Shown one piece after another: positions 25,876-34,302 of a stretch of 57,610 bases of DNA (its first letter is position 1; each line of letters starts with the position of its first letter). Origin of the DNA: a virus. The translations under genes were made by a program, and so were the position numbers. The notes beneath the pieces were generated by a model. The model saw nothing but the letters and a program-made list of their open reading frames with translations, did no database searches and was not told where the DNA came from. The stretch spans positions 1 to 57,610 of IMG/VR virus record IMGVR_UViG_3300034103_001617. The stretch is one strand, 5' to 3'.

Positions 25876-25914
25876 TAAAAAACCGCTAACACTTTATAAG
25901 AAATGTTAACGGTT
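25876..25914 (-). terminator. Terminator/attenuator between pstS and the porin gene
   Basis: AACCGTTAACA with TGTTAGCGGTT (25881-25891 and 25904-25914), followed by a T run. A TTGACA and a TATAAA-like sequence overlap the hairpin, so it may both end pstS and start the porin transcript. Confidence 0.75.
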
Positions 25915-25924
25915 GTCAAGTTGA

Positions 25925-26947
25925 TTACTTCCAGATTGGGTTGTTGTCTGGACCACGGAAATCCTTCTTCCAGTTTTCCTGCACTAACTTGATTACATCG
26001 GCTGGCATGTGAACATACTCTAGTTCTGTTGACATTTGACCGCCATTCTTGTAACTCCAGTCAAAGAATTTGAGAACCGCACGACCTGTCAATGCGTCTG
26101 CCTGTTGTTTATGCATCAGAATAAAACTTGCACCTGTTGCTGGCCAAGCATCCTTGCCTGTCTGCCATGTGAGTAACAAATACATACCAGGAGCATTTGC
26201 CCAATCTGCATTGGCTGTTGCTGCTTTGAATGTGCTGTCATCAGGTGACACAAAGTTACCATCACGATTTTTTAGTGATGCATAAGGAATCTTGTTTCTT
26301 TTGGCATAGGCATACTCAACATAACCAAAGGCACCTTTGATACGCTGCACTTGAGCTGCAACACCTTCGTTACCTTTACCGCCTACACCGGTTGGCCACT
26401 TCACTGCTGAGCCTTCGCCCACAGTCTTTTGGAAGTCTGCGTTGGCTTTGCTTAGGAAGTTGGTCCAAATAAATGTAGTACCAGAACCATCGGCACGATG
26501 AACAACTGTAATGTTAATGGCAGGAAGAGTAACTCCTGGATTTAGTTCTGCGATTGCCTTGTCATTCCACTTGGTAATCTTGCCTAGATGGATATTAGCA
26601 ATTACATCTGGGGTGAGTCGTAATTGACCTTGTGCTACACCGTCAAGATTGAACACAGGCACAACACCACCAATGATTGCTGGGAATTGAACAAGACCTT
26701 CTTTGTCTAGTTCTTCTTTCTTGAGTGGCATATCACTTGCGCCAAAGTCAACTGTCTTGGCCTTGATTTGACGAATACCGCCGCCCGATCCAATTGATTG
26801 ATAGTTTAGACCAATACCAGTTTGAGCTTTATAGGCTTCGGCCCACTTGGCATAGATTGGAAACGGGAACGTTGCTCCTGCTCCGGTAAATTCTGCTGAC
26901 CAGGCAAAGTTAGATACCAAAGTCAACAATAAAAGTAATTTTTTCAT
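25925..26947 (-). CDS. pstS: Phosphate-binding periplasmic protein PstS
   Basis: 340 residues, family length. Signal peptide MKKLLLLLTLVSNFAWSA, then the PstS features TGAGATFPFPIYAKWAEAY, IGSGGGIRQI, VDFGASDMPL, HRADGSGTTFIWTNFLS and ARGTGG-equivalent GVGGKGNEGVAAQV. It captures phosphate for the host PstCAB transporter. Stand-alone viral pstS genes are known from marine cyanophages. A Pho-box-like element lies upstream and a hairpin terminator follows. Confidence 0.96.
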   Translation of the reverse strand: MKKLLLLLTLVSNFAWSAEFTGAGATFPFPIYAKWAEAYKAQTGIGLNYQSIGSGGGIRQIKAKTVDFGASDMPLKKEELDKEGLVQFPAIIGGVVPVFNLDGVAQGQLRLTPDVIANIHLGKITKWNDKAIAELNPGVTLPAINITVVHRADGSGTTFIWTNFLSKANADFQKTVGEGSAVKWPTGVGGKGNEGVAAQVQRIKGAFGYVEYAYAKRNKIPYASLKNRDGNFVSPDDSTFKAATANADWANAPGMYLLLTWQTGKDAWPATGASFILMHKQQADALTGRAVLKFFDWSYKNGGQMSTELEYVHMPADVIKLVQENWKKDFRGPDNNPIWK

Positions 26948-27002
26948 AATTTGTCCTTAAGGTTAGCAGTATTGCGCTGCAAAAATTATTTAAGTCTGCA
27001 TA

Positions 27003-27020
27003 TGTTACAGTTCAGTTACA
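27003..27020 (-). promoter_or_regulatory. Pho-box-like element upstream of pstS
   Basis: TGTAACTGAACTGTAACA on the minus strand: two TGTAAC half sites 11 bases apart, 56 bases before the start codon. It is nearly the same as the element before the phosphoesterase at 24391-24408, which suggests control by host PhoB. Confidence 0.7.
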
Positions 27021-27048
27021 TTTGCGGTTTAATTGAAACTTTTTTTGC

Positions 27049-27294
27049 CTATTTGTTTTTTGCTGAAATACTGCTGTTGGGTGTGTCTTGTGATTGCTCT
27101 GGAGTGATAAACTTGGGAGTAGTTGAAGCTGTTCCATTGAACAAAGTAAAACTATCAACTGTGAATACTCTTACTGGTTTCCAATATTTGTGAATTAGAT
27201 TATTGATCACACATAGTCCGGCAACAATTATTACAAAACCTAAAATAATCAAAACTGAACCTGCTAAAAACACTGCTGCTTGATCTATGTTCAT
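27049..27294 (-). CDS. Small single-pass membrane protein
   Basis: 81 residues with one long hydrophobic helix (about residues 8-32, VFLAGSVLIILGFVIIVAGL) then NNLIHKYWKPVRVF and a polar tail. Family not recognised. It lies between dnaK and pstS with the same orientation; it might be a phage membrane accessory protein. Confidence 0.65.
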   Translation of the reverse strand: MNIDQAAVFLAGSVLIILGFVIIVAGLCVINNLIHKYWKPVRVFTVDSFTLFNGTASTTPKFITPEQSQDTPNSSISAKNK

Positions 27295-27317
27295 GCTATA
27301 CCTTGAAAGTTGAATGG

Positions 27318-27346
27318 AAAATGTTGGTGGGACTAGCCCACCAACA
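27318..27346 (-). terminator. Terminator after the dnaK gene
   Basis: TGTTGGTGGG/CCCACCAACA stem with a five-base loop and TTTT tail on the minus strand. Confidence 0.8.
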
Positions 27347-27348
27347 CA

Positions 27349-29229
27349 TTATGCTGCCTTTGCTTCTTCTACGTCAATCACTGTGTCATCGTCGACATCT
27401 GATTTTGTTTGTTCTGCTTCGGCTTTTTTGGCAAAAATTGGAGCGAACACCTGATAAAGATCACTTACAGATTTGTTTATTGCCTCAGCATCGTCTTGCT
27501 TGATGACATCCTGTAACGTGGTCATTGCCTGTTCAATTTTTGTTTTTTCCTCGTCGGAGATTTGATCACTGTAAGCATCAAAGTCTTTTTTCACGCTATG
27601 ATACACACCTTCTGCACTGTTTCTAGCTTGAATCAATTCAATGGCTTTTTTGTCAGCCTCGGCATTTTCTTCGGCCTCTTGAACCATGCGTTGAATTTCT
27701 TCTTCCTTTAAGCCACTGTCACTCTTAATGGTAATTTTATTTTCTTTACCTGTGCCTTTGTCCTTGGCAGCAATGTGCATGATACCGTTTGCATCAATAT
27801 CAAAAGTTACTTCAATCTGTGGAACTCCACGTGGTGCAGGAGCGATACCATCTAAATTGAATTCACCCAGTGCCTTGTTGTAGTTAAACAGTTCACGTTC
27901 GCCTTGACCTACTTTGATAGTCACAGCAGGTTGATTGTCTTCGGCTGTGCTGAAGGTCTGACTTGCCTTGGTAGGAATGGTGGTGTTCTTTTGAATTAAC
28001 TTAGTAAACACACCGCCCATGGTTTCAATGCCCAGGCTTAATGGAGTGACGTCTAATAACAAAACATCTTTACGATCACCAACCAACACACTGCCTTGGA
28101 CAGCGGCACCCACTGCCACAGCCTCATCAGGATTTACATCGCGACGTGGAGCTCGACCAAACAGTTTTTCAACTTCTTCTTGTACCTTGGGCATGCGTGT
28201 TTGCCCGCCCACAAGAATAACTTCATCAATGTCCGCAGCAGAGACGCCTGCATCTTTCATTGCTGTTTTACAAGGTGCGATACTGCGTTGAATCAAATCT
28301 TCAACCAGTGTTTCAAGTTTTGCTCTTGACAGTTTGACATTGAGATGTTTTGGACCAGTGGCATCGGCTGTGATGTATGGTAAGTTTACATCAGTTTGTG
28401 TGCTGCTGCTCAACTCAATCTTGGCACGTTCTGCGGCGTCTTTTAATCTCTGCAGAGCCAGCATGTCTTTGGTTAGGTCAACACCGGTGTCTTTCTTGAA
28501 TTCACTTACCAAGTGATCCATGATACGCTGATCAAAGTCTTCACCACCAAGGAATGTGTCACCGTTAGTTGACAGCACTTCAATTTGCTTATCGCCGTCA
28601 ATATGTGCAATCTCAATAATGCTGACGTCGAATGTACCGCCACCTAGGTCGTATACCGCAACCTTGCGATCTCGTTTGTCTGCTTTGTCAACACCATAGG
28701 CCAACGCTGCTGCTGTAGGCTCATTGATAATACGCAACACTTCCAACCCTGCAATACGACCCGCATCTTTAGTAGCCTGACGTTGGCTATCATTGAAGTA
28801 GGCTGGCACTGTGATCACAGCCTGTGTTACTTCATGACCAAGATGATCCTCTGCTGTTTTTTTCATCTTACGTAAAATTTCAGCAGACACCTGCGGTGGC
28901 GCGAGTTTTTTATCGTTGGCCTCTACCCATGCATCGCCATTGGAATTTTCTACGATACTAAAGGGCATCAAGTCAATGTCTTTTTGTACAGCATCTTCTT
29001 TGAACTTACGGCCAATCAAACGCTTTACTGCATACAAAGTATTTTTTGGATTTGTTACTGCTTGGCGTTTTGCAGTTGCTCCTACTAAGATCTCTTCGTT
29101 GGTGTAGGCCACAATACTAGGTGTAGTACGTGCGCCTTCGCTGTTTTCAATTACTCTGGGAGTTCCGTTTTCGACCACTGCTACGCAGCTATTGGTGGTA
29201 CCAAGATCGATACCAATGACTTTACTCAT
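27349..29229 (-). CDS. dnaK: Hsp70 chaperone DnaK
   Basis: 626 residues, essentially full length. ATPase signatures [26 protein letters not shown] and [10 protein letters not shown], then the linker [13 protein letters not shown] and the substrate-binding and lid domains. AAAGGAG precedes the ATG. It folds proteins with DnaJ and GrpE, for which no genes are in this window, so it must use host co-chaperones or ones encoded elsewhere. The C-terminal tail is DVEEAKAA rather than the usual EEVKxx. It may help virion or porin folding. Confidence 0.98.
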   Translation of the reverse strand: MSKVIGIDLGTTNSCVAVVENGTPRVIENSEGARTTPSIVAYTNEEILVGATAKRQAVTNPKNTLYAVKRLIGRKFKEDAVQKDIDLMPFSIVENSNGDAWVEANDKKLAPPQVSAEILRKMKKTAEDHLGHEVTQAVITVPAYFNDSQRQATKDAGRIAGLEVLRIINEPTAAALAYGVDKADKRDRKVAVYDLGGGTFDVSIIEIAHIDGDKQIEVLSTNGDTFLGGEDFDQRIMDHLVSEFKKDTGVDLTKDMLALQRLKDAAERAKIELSSSTQTDVNLPYITADATGPKHLNVKLSRAKLETLVEDLIQRSIAPCKTAMKDAGVSAADIDEVILVGGQTRMPKVQEEVEKLFGRAPRRDVNPDEAVAVGAAVQGSVLVGDRKDVLLLDVTPLSLGIETMGGVFTKLIQKNTTIPTKASQTFSTAEDNQPAVTIKVGQGERELFNYNKALGEFNLDGIAPAPRGVPQIEVTFDIDANGIMHIAAKDKGTGKENKITIKSDSGLKEEEIQRMVQEAEENAEADKKAIELIQARNSAEGVYHSVKKDFDAYSDQISDEEKTKIEQAMTTLQDVIKQDDAEAINKSVSDLYQVFAPIFAKKAEAEQTKSDVDDDTVIDVEEAKAA

Positions 29230-29304
29230 GCTGTTTCTCCTTTATTAAGCAAGATAAAAATGTGTTACCCACGATGTGGCATAGCACAAAAATTATTTAT
29301 TTAG

Positions 29305-29333
29305 ATTTTACGCTGGTTTTCAACAATTTGCAA
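29305..29333 (-). promoter_or_regulatory. Sigma70-like promoter for dnaK
   Basis: -35 TTGCAA, 17-base spacer, -10 TAAAAT; there is no convincing heat-shock (sigma32) sequence. The leader is about 70 bases. Confidence 0.6.
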
Positions 29334-29350
29334 CTTTTTTGAGCCTGCTG

Positions 29351-29938
29351 TTACATAGCTCGTTTGATTTTTTCCAATATTATTTCAACAACTTTGCTAG
29401 AAAGCACAACTTCATAGTGATTTAGATCAACTTCAATGAGCTCAAAATCTTTTCTGTAGGTCATGCTGTCCAAAGTGACCACACCGTCATTTTTTTCTCT
29501 GATCCAAGGACTGTCACCTTTCATGGTTACAATATTGGTCCAATTTGGTGGAGCAGCAAGGCGTCTGGCTTCGGTCATGGGCTCAGACATTGTGCCGATG
29601 TCTTTCATAAGCCTACTAAAGGGCAAAAAGTAACGTGCAAAGTCTGCTTGGAAACAGCCTCCAAAAGGAGTACTCAATGAAATTCCGCCTTTGGTTCTGT
29701 CATTGTAATGATTGGCCAGATGCAGTGCATAGATACCGCCTAAACTATGAGATATGAAAAATAACTTTTCAGCGTCATCTAGCTTGCCATACATTTGATC
29801 AATGTTATGATCAAACCCATTTGCACTATCATATTCAAGTGCAACATCGGGTAGTTCTGTGTAATCTCTTACATATTGCCTAATGTACGAAAAACTTTCA
29901 GCAGTGGCACTGGCACCGTGTATGTAAACGATCACCAT
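29351..29938 (-). CDS. Alpha/beta-hydrolase (lipase-like)
   Basis: 195 residues. VIVYIHGASAT (oxyanion region), the nucleophile elbow SHSLGG (around residue 85), an acid candidate in EKNDGVVTLDS and the catalytic His in DLNHYEV (around residue 174). The substrate may be a lipid or ester; no signal peptide, so cytoplasmic. It follows the tmRNA terminator. Confidence 0.85.
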   Translation of the reverse strand: MVIVYIHGASATAESFSYIRQYVRDYTELPDVALEYDSANGFDHNIDQMYGKLDDAEKLFFISHSLGGIYALHLANHYNDRTKGGISLSTPFGGCFQADFARYFLPFSRLMKDIGTMSEPMTEARRLAAPPNWTNIVTMKGDSPWIREKNDGVVTLDSMTYRKDFELIEVDLNHYEVVLSSKVVEIILEKIKRAM

Positions 29939-29952
29939 ATGATATTTATCAT

Positions 29953-29975
29953 GAAAAAGCCCGCCGAAGCGGGCT
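29953..29975 (-). terminator. Rho-independent terminator of the tmRNA gene
   Basis: AGCCCGC-TTCG-GCGGGCT hairpin with a UUCG-type loop followed by five T on the minus strand. Confidence 0.92.
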
Positions 29976-30281
29976 TTACTATTTTTGGTGACAAGGCATA
30001 GTTGCCTCGGAGATTATGCTGCTAGAGCAAAAACCTCATCATTAGCTGCGTTTGCAGTTATAGTTTTGCTTGATTTACGGTCATCGCCTACCGTGTTGTC
30101 CGTATCCTTACTCATTGCCCTGTCGAAACCATGTCTAGCCCATCAAAAGCACACTTGGAAGATTTATTTACCGCTGACTATTACTCTTCCCCAGCGTCAC
30201 TATAGTATGCTTATGGTGGACCAGGCGGGAGTCGAACCCGCGTCCAGAACACCTTTCATTCAACTTCATACAACAATAAAA
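29976..30281 (-). ncRNA. ssrA: Circularly permuted (two-piece) tmRNA
   Basis: On the minus strand the acceptor piece comes first: GGACGCGGGTTCGACTCCCGCC, then CCA, ending at 30214. A 72-base intervening segment follows. The coding piece starts at 30141 with GGGCTAG, which pairs fully with CTGGTCC of the acceptor piece, then the conserved ATGGTTTCGAC. The tag frame (30017-30055) reads ANAANDEVFALAA and stops with TAA; if the second Ala codon is the resume codon the tag is AANDEVFALAA. A helix and a terminator follow. It rescues stalled ribosomes and tags their products for proteolysis. The permuted gene order is known in alphaproteobacteria, cyanobacteria and some betaproteobacteria. Confidence 0.93.
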
Positions 30282-31481
30282 TTATTTACTAAACTTTACT
30301 GCTTCCTCACTACCACTGGTTGTATTGCCTTTGCTGTAACTATGAGCACCAACGCCCGCTAGTTGTCCACCTTGAACCACTAGATATTCGTTACGCAGAG
30401 GACGACCTTCAAACCAGCACTCTAACACTTCGCGTACACCTGCTGCATATCTAGTTTGAGCACTGAGGCTGGTGCCAGATATGTGTGGAGTCATGCCATG
30501 CCAGGGCATGCTGCGCCAAGGATGATCTTGTGGGGCTGGCTGTGGGAACCATACATCACCTGCATATCCGGCCAGTTGACCCGATTCAAGTGCTCGGGCA
30601 ATTGCATCGCGATCACAGATCTTGCCACGAGCAGTGTTTACAATATAGCTGCCTCGTTTCATTCTGGCAATCATTGCATCGTCGAACAAGTGTTCGGTTT
30701 CAGGATGCAATGGACAGTTGATGGTCACAATGTCTAAGTGTGGCAACATACTTGCTACAGTATCGTGCCAAGTAAGATTAAGTTCTTTTTCTATGTGCTC
30801 TGGTAAACGATGGCGATCGTAATAATGCAAATGAACGTCAAACGGTTTTAACAGTCTCAAGGCTCGCAAGCCAATGCGTCCTGCTGCCACAGTGCCCACA
30901 TGCATTCCTTCAATGTCATAGCTGCGACTCACACAGTCAGCAATGTTCCAGCCGCCTTCCACAACCTGTTTGTAACTGGGAATATAGTTTCTTACAAGGC
31001 TCAACATCTGCATCACAATGTGTTCTGCCACACTGTTGCTGTTGCAGTAGGTAATTTCTGCCACTGTAATACCACGTTCCATAGCAGCCTGCAGGTCAAC
31101 ATGGTCCGAACCAATTCCGGCAGTTAGTGCCAGTTTAAGTTTTGGTGCCTTGGCAATGCGTTCTGCTGTGAGATAAGCAGGCCAAAACGGCTGACTGATC
31201 ACAACTTCAGCATCATGCAGGTGTCGTTCAAATTCACTGTCAGGGCCATCCTTGTCGCTGGTGACCACCAGTTCATGCCCTTCGCGAGCCAACCAATCAC
31301 GCAGGCCCAAAGCCCCAGTTACACTGCCCAATAACTCACCGGGAGTGAAATCAATTGCATGCGGGGTTGGTGCAGTCTGACCATCAGGGTAACCATCAAT
31401 TTTAGGAATGCTATCTCTAGCATAACTTGTTGGGTAACCATCAACGGGGTCATCATAAAGTACACATAAAATTTTTGCCAT
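30282..31481 (-). CDS. fdh: NAD-dependent formate dehydrogenase
   Basis: 399 residues, the full length of the bacterial/plant-type enzyme of the D-2-hydroxyacid dehydrogenase superfamily. FDH-specific stretches run throughout: KILCVLYDDPVDGYP at the start, SQPFWPAYLT, TYCNSNSVAEH, the NAD loop AAGRIG, GGWNIADCVSR, NTARGK (catalytic Arg), WFPQPAPQDHPWR (Gln) and MTPHISGT (catalytic His), and the C-terminal GGQLAGVGAHSYSKGN. It oxidises formate to CO2 and makes NADH, the last step of methylotrophic C1 oxidation. TCTCCT before the ATG (minus AGGAGAAA) is a good ribosome site. Confidence 0.96.
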   Translation of the reverse strand: MAKILCVLYDDPVDGYPTSYARDSIPKIDGYPDGQTAPTPHAIDFTPGELLGSVTGALGLRDWLAREGHELVVTSDKDGPDSEFERHLHDAEVVISQPFWPAYLTAERIAKAPKLKLALTAGIGSDHVDLQAAMERGITVAEITYCNSNSVAEHIVMQMLSLVRNYIPSYKQVVEGGWNIADCVSRSYDIEGMHVGTVAAGRIGLRALRLLKPFDVHLHYYDRHRLPEHIEKELNLTWHDTVASMLPHLDIVTINCPLHPETEHLFDDAMIARMKRGSYIVNTARGKICDRDAIARALESGQLAGYAGDVWFPQPAPQDHPWRSMPWHGMTPHISGTSLSAQTRYAAGVREVLECWFEGRPLRNEYLVVQGGQLAGVGAHSYSKGNTTSGSEEAVKFSK

Positions 31482-31489
31482 ATTTTCTC

Positions 31490-31633
31490 CTAAGATTCAT
31501 CCTCTATTTCTTCAATAAAACACATCATGATTAAAAAACCACCACAACAAAGCAGCATACCAAATAAACTACCAAGATTCATTGAATATACCATTAGTAG
31601 CATAAATGCCACAATGTTCACAAACATTTTCAT
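31490..31633 (-). CDS. 47-residue membrane peptide
   Basis: Met-rich hydrophobic product with two short membrane segments (IVAFMLLMVY and LFGMLLCCGGFLIMMCF) and an acidic tail EEIEDES. It lies directly upstream of fdh in the same orientation. Function unknown. Confidence 0.5.
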   Translation of the reverse strand: MKMFVNIVAFMLLMVYSMNLGSLFGMLLCCGGFLIMMCFIEEIEDES

Positions 31634-31678
31634 GTTTGATTATCCTACATGTTGCCACCTTTGAACTGATTAATAAAG

Positions 31679-31963
31679 TTAAACATATCTATCAGTAAAT
31701 ATTCCACGAACCGTGCTTCTAGCCAACAATCTTTGCTCTTTGATTGATTCGTAAAATTCGTAATTCCTAATCCATTCTGTGTCTTTTTGATAATTGTAAT
31801 TTCTAAGTAATCTGTGTGATTCTTGCATGGCCAGGAGCTTGCTTTGTTCTTCCCAATTCACTTCTCTGTTTTTTTCAGCATGCCATCTTCTCACTTGGTC
31901 ATTTCTCAAGGACCATTGAGATACTTCGTGTAACAAAGCAGAAGACACTCTAGGAATGTTCAT
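31679..31963 (-). CDS. Protein of unknown function
   Basis: 94 residues, highly charged and helical, with WSLRNDQVRRWHAEKN and Arg/Tyr-rich stretches; no recognised family, signal or membrane segment. Confidence 0.6.
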   Translation of the reverse strand: MNIPRVSSALLHEVSQWSLRNDQVRRWHAEKNREVNWEEQSKLLAMQESHRLLRNYNYQKDTEWIRNYEFYESIKEQRLLARSTVRGIFTDRYV

Positions 31964-31969
31964 AACTGA

Positions 31970-32113
31970 TTATTTATTGTCAACTTTTTTGCTATTTGTT
32001 TGGGCGGTTTCCGCTTGAGGGGGATTAGGTGGAAACCACTGATCCTTTAAATAGTTTGCGCCAAACCAGCCCCAGGCGCTGAAAAATCCCCACGTTACGA
32101 TTTCTAGTATCAT
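31970..32113 (-). CDS. 47-residue Trp-rich small protein
   Basis: Starts MILEIVTWGFFSAWGWFGANY, a possible membrane-anchoring segment, then a Pro/Gln-rich polar tail ending KKVDNK. The ATG at 32113 overlaps the stop of the amidotransferase-like gene (ATGA), supporting translation. Confidence 0.55.
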   Translation of the reverse strand: MILEIVTWGFFSAWGWFGANYLKDQWFPPNPPQAETAQTNSKKVDNK

Positions 32114-32754
32114 AGTCTCATTATACGATCTACAAATGATTTAAGCAAGGGTTTGTTGTTACGCCCGCTTAGATGTTTTGCCAGATAGGGTTTTGAATAC
32201 CAAAAGTCTTCGCTTTCCGGATGACACCCTATCAAGCCAATTCTATTTTGAATAATTGCCATTGGATCACCATTGCGATATCTTGCCACTACTTCAAAAT
32301 CTGCCGGATTGCCTATCATAGCGCATCCATCATAAAAATACATCTTGGTTGGTATGTTCTGCCACGTAACATCAATTGCCTTGGCATGCGGTCTGCGTGT
32401 ATCAGTTTTTGGTCTTTTGATGTACTGCTGTACTCTTACGTTTTTCAGTATATCAAAATAGTCTGCATCTGCCCAATATGCTCCCATGCATATACCAATA
32501 TATCTTCCACCCCAATGTATGTAGTCTTGTACCAATCTAACTTTGCTACGGTCTCTAAAAAAACGATCAAACTTGTCACTGTCACCTATGCCGCCAGGAA
32601 TTATAACACAGTCAAATCTGTCTAGAAAACCCGGCTCAATTTGTCCCTCGTTAAACAAGGTAACATAGTACTCAGGAAACAAGCTGGACATAACACCATT
32701 ACAACATTGCAGTGAACAATGCGGGTGCCTTGTGAATAAGGCAATAGTTTTCAT
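32110..32754 (-). CDS. Glutamine-amidotransferase-like protein (BPL_N-like)
   Basis: 214 residues of a class I amidotransferase/DJ-1-type fold: VIIPGGIGDSD, the nucleophile elbow GICMGAYWA (Cys, around residue 89) and LIGCHPESED (His/Glu). It lacks the length of a full synthetase, so it may be a stand-alone amidase or peptidase-like enzyme like the N-terminal domain of some biotin-ligase-type proteins. Substrate unknown. Confidence 0.75.
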   Translation of the reverse strand: MKTIALFTRHPHCSLQCCNGVMSSLFPEYYVTLFNEGQIEPGFLDRFDCVIIPGGIGDSDKFDRFFRDRSKVRLVQDYIHWGGRYIGICMGAYWADADYFDILKNVRVQQYIKRPKTDTRRPHAKAIDVTWQNIPTKMYFYDGCAMIGNPADFEVVARYRNGDPMAIIQNRIGLIGCHPESEDFWYSKPYLAKHLSGRNNKPLLKSFVDRIMRL

Positions 32755-32779
32755 CTAAGTAGAGAATATTATTCAATAC

Positions 32780-33148
32780 TTAGCTCTGCTCAGCGGGTAC
32801 CCATCCCAACAGCGCAAAATCTTCCCTGATTTCCTCGGTAATTGTGCCTTCTGGTACGTACAGCCCAGGGCCAAAGTTTGGGTCAGCTTCGTCTCTGCTA
32901 AAGTCTTGAATACCTGAGCAATAAAAATCAAGGTAATCACCGCTGTTGATCATTTTTGCAACAATACTGCCAGCATATCGCCAACTGCATCCCCAGGTCT
33001 GGTCTTTGAGAATCGCCCACACCTGTTTTGGTTGCCATTCATTGCACAATGCTGCGTAAACGTTTTGAGCATAGTATTTTGAATTTTTGGCTTTGTCGCA
33101 GATCCAGGTGGATCGGTACAGATCTAAATCAAGGGCTTGTTTTTCCAT
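32780..33148 (-). CDS. Protein of unknown function
   Basis: 122 residues; the ATG at 33148 overlaps the stop of the upstream gene (TAATG). Phrases such as WGCSWRYAGSIVAKM and GDYLDFYCSGI suggest a compact phage-type domain. Family not recognised. Confidence 0.65.
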   Translation of the reverse strand: MEKQALDLDLYRSTWICDKAKNSKYYAQNVYAALCNEWQPKQVWAILKDQTWGCSWRYAGSIVAKMINSGDYLDFYCSGIQDFSRDEADPNFGPGLYVPEGTITEEIREDFALLGWVPAEQS

Positions 33149-33468
33149 TAGTGCCAGTTTCCTTGTAGGCAATGCAAAAATTCATGTCCTAAAGAATGCA
33201 TGGACACTGTTTGATTTACAATCACGGTGCATCGCTTTTCAGTAAAGTCAAAAAAACTACAGGCCTTGACGTTGTATCCAAACCCATTGTAGCCTCGACG
33301 TCTGCTTTCCTTTTCACACGTGGCCTGTACATTCGAAGTAGGCACTATGGTAATTGTAACAGTGTTGGAAAGATTCTTATCCATATCAAACACTCTTTGT
33401 GCGTCGTCCCAATCTGCGTTGGCGTCAACGCACACAAAACACAAGAGCAAAGTTAAAAAGCGAATCAT
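33148..33468 (-). CDS. Secreted small HExxH metallopeptidase-like protein
   Basis: 106 residues. Signal peptide MIRFLTLLLCFVCVDANA; four cysteines in the mature part; the C-terminus ends with GHEFLHCLQGNWH, a zinc-binding HExxH with a third His as possible ligand. GGAG precedes the ATG at 33468. A periplasmic or envelope role is inferred. Confidence 0.72.
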   Translation of the reverse strand: MIRFLTLLLCFVCVDANADWDDAQRVFDMDKNLSNTVTITIVPTSNVQATCEKESRRRGYNGFGYNVKACSFFDFTEKRCTVIVNQTVSMHSLGHEFLHCLQGNWH

Positions 33469-33486
33469 ATGCACTCCTAACTAGAA

Positions 33487-34050
33487 TTAATCTGCGTTGT
33501 TAAAATTGCCATTCTTAAAACCCACTGTGCCACCTTCTTGTACAATACGTTTGATAACATCTTCAAACAGTATTGGACGGTAATCTGTTTGTTCTACACA
33601 AACGCAATGATATCTAACATCGATGACACCATCTTTCTTTACACGGTGATAATGTAAATGCCCATGAATGTTTGTACCAAATCGTGCTAAACTTTCTTCA
33701 TGCACAGGAATATGACTCAGTATCATACCGTTCATCACATGATAACCACGCACGTCACGAAAGTATTCAGTGTATTCATCTAATTTAAAGATATCGTGAT
33801 TACCTTTAATCAGCACTTTATCCCCGTTTAATCTACTCAGAGTTTTCAGTGCTTTGCGATTAATCACAACATCACCTAGGTGATAAACTTTATCATTAGG
33901 GCGAACTGTTTCGTTCCACCGACGGACCATTTCTTCATCCATTTCATCTGGATCGTCCCATGGACGCAGTTTTGTACCGTCATCACGTAGGAAGCGGCAT
34001 ACGCCAGCATGACCGAAATGTGTATCACTAACTAAAAAATTTGCTGGCAT
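33487..34050 (-). CDS. Calcineurin-like metallophosphoesterase
   Basis: 187 residues. Ligand motifs LVSDTHFGH, HLGDVV, KGNHD, SHIPVHEE and NIHGHLHYH follow the usual order. Small phage enzymes of this type act on nucleotides or phosphoproteins; substrate unknown. No signal peptide. Confidence 0.88.
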   Translation of the reverse strand: MPANFLVSDTHFGHAGVCRFLRDDGTKLRPWDDPDEMDEEMVRRWNETVRPNDKVYHLGDVVINRKALKTLSRLNGDKVLIKGNHDIFKLDEYTEYFRDVRGYHVMNGMILSHIPVHEESLARFGTNIHGHLHYHRVKKDGVIDVRYHCVCVEQTDYRPILFEDVIKRIVQEGGTVGFKNGNFNNAD

Positions 34051-34053
34051 CAC

Positions 34054-34302
34054 TTATTCCTCAATAGGTATTTCCCTGGTGGGTGCAGCAAGCTTGCTTT
34101 CTGCTACAAACACGTCAAACAGTGTTTCATCCTCAGGGCATTTTATTTCTTCTAAATATTCACTACCAAACTTGTTGCGGTAATAAACAAACACCTGTTT
34201 GTTGGCATTCCAACGTGCCAAACTAGAGTTACGACATCTGCCTTGATAGTAGGCTCCATGCTCTAGATCTTTTTTTGTAATCACCGGCGTATAATCTTTC
34301 AT
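34054..34302 (-). CDS. Small protein of unknown function
   Basis: 82 residues. LEHGAYYQGRCRNSSLARWNANKQVFVYYRNKFG is a compact aromatic core, followed by an acidic tail ending PIEE. The ATG overlaps the stop of the phosphatase gene (ATGA). Confidence 0.65.
   Translation of the reverse strand: MKDYTPVITKKDLEHGAYYQGRCRNSSLARWNANKQVFVYYRNKFGSEYLEEIKCPEDETLFDVFVAESKLAAPTREIPIEE

Noticed and set aside
25864-25914. Third Pho box before the porin gene
   Set aside because: TTGACA and TTAACA halves are 10 rather than 11 bases apart and overlap a terminator hairpin; not a convincing PhoB site.
28019-28329. Plus-strand frames within dnaK
   Set aside because: Antisense shadows of a strongly conserved coding region with implausible composition.
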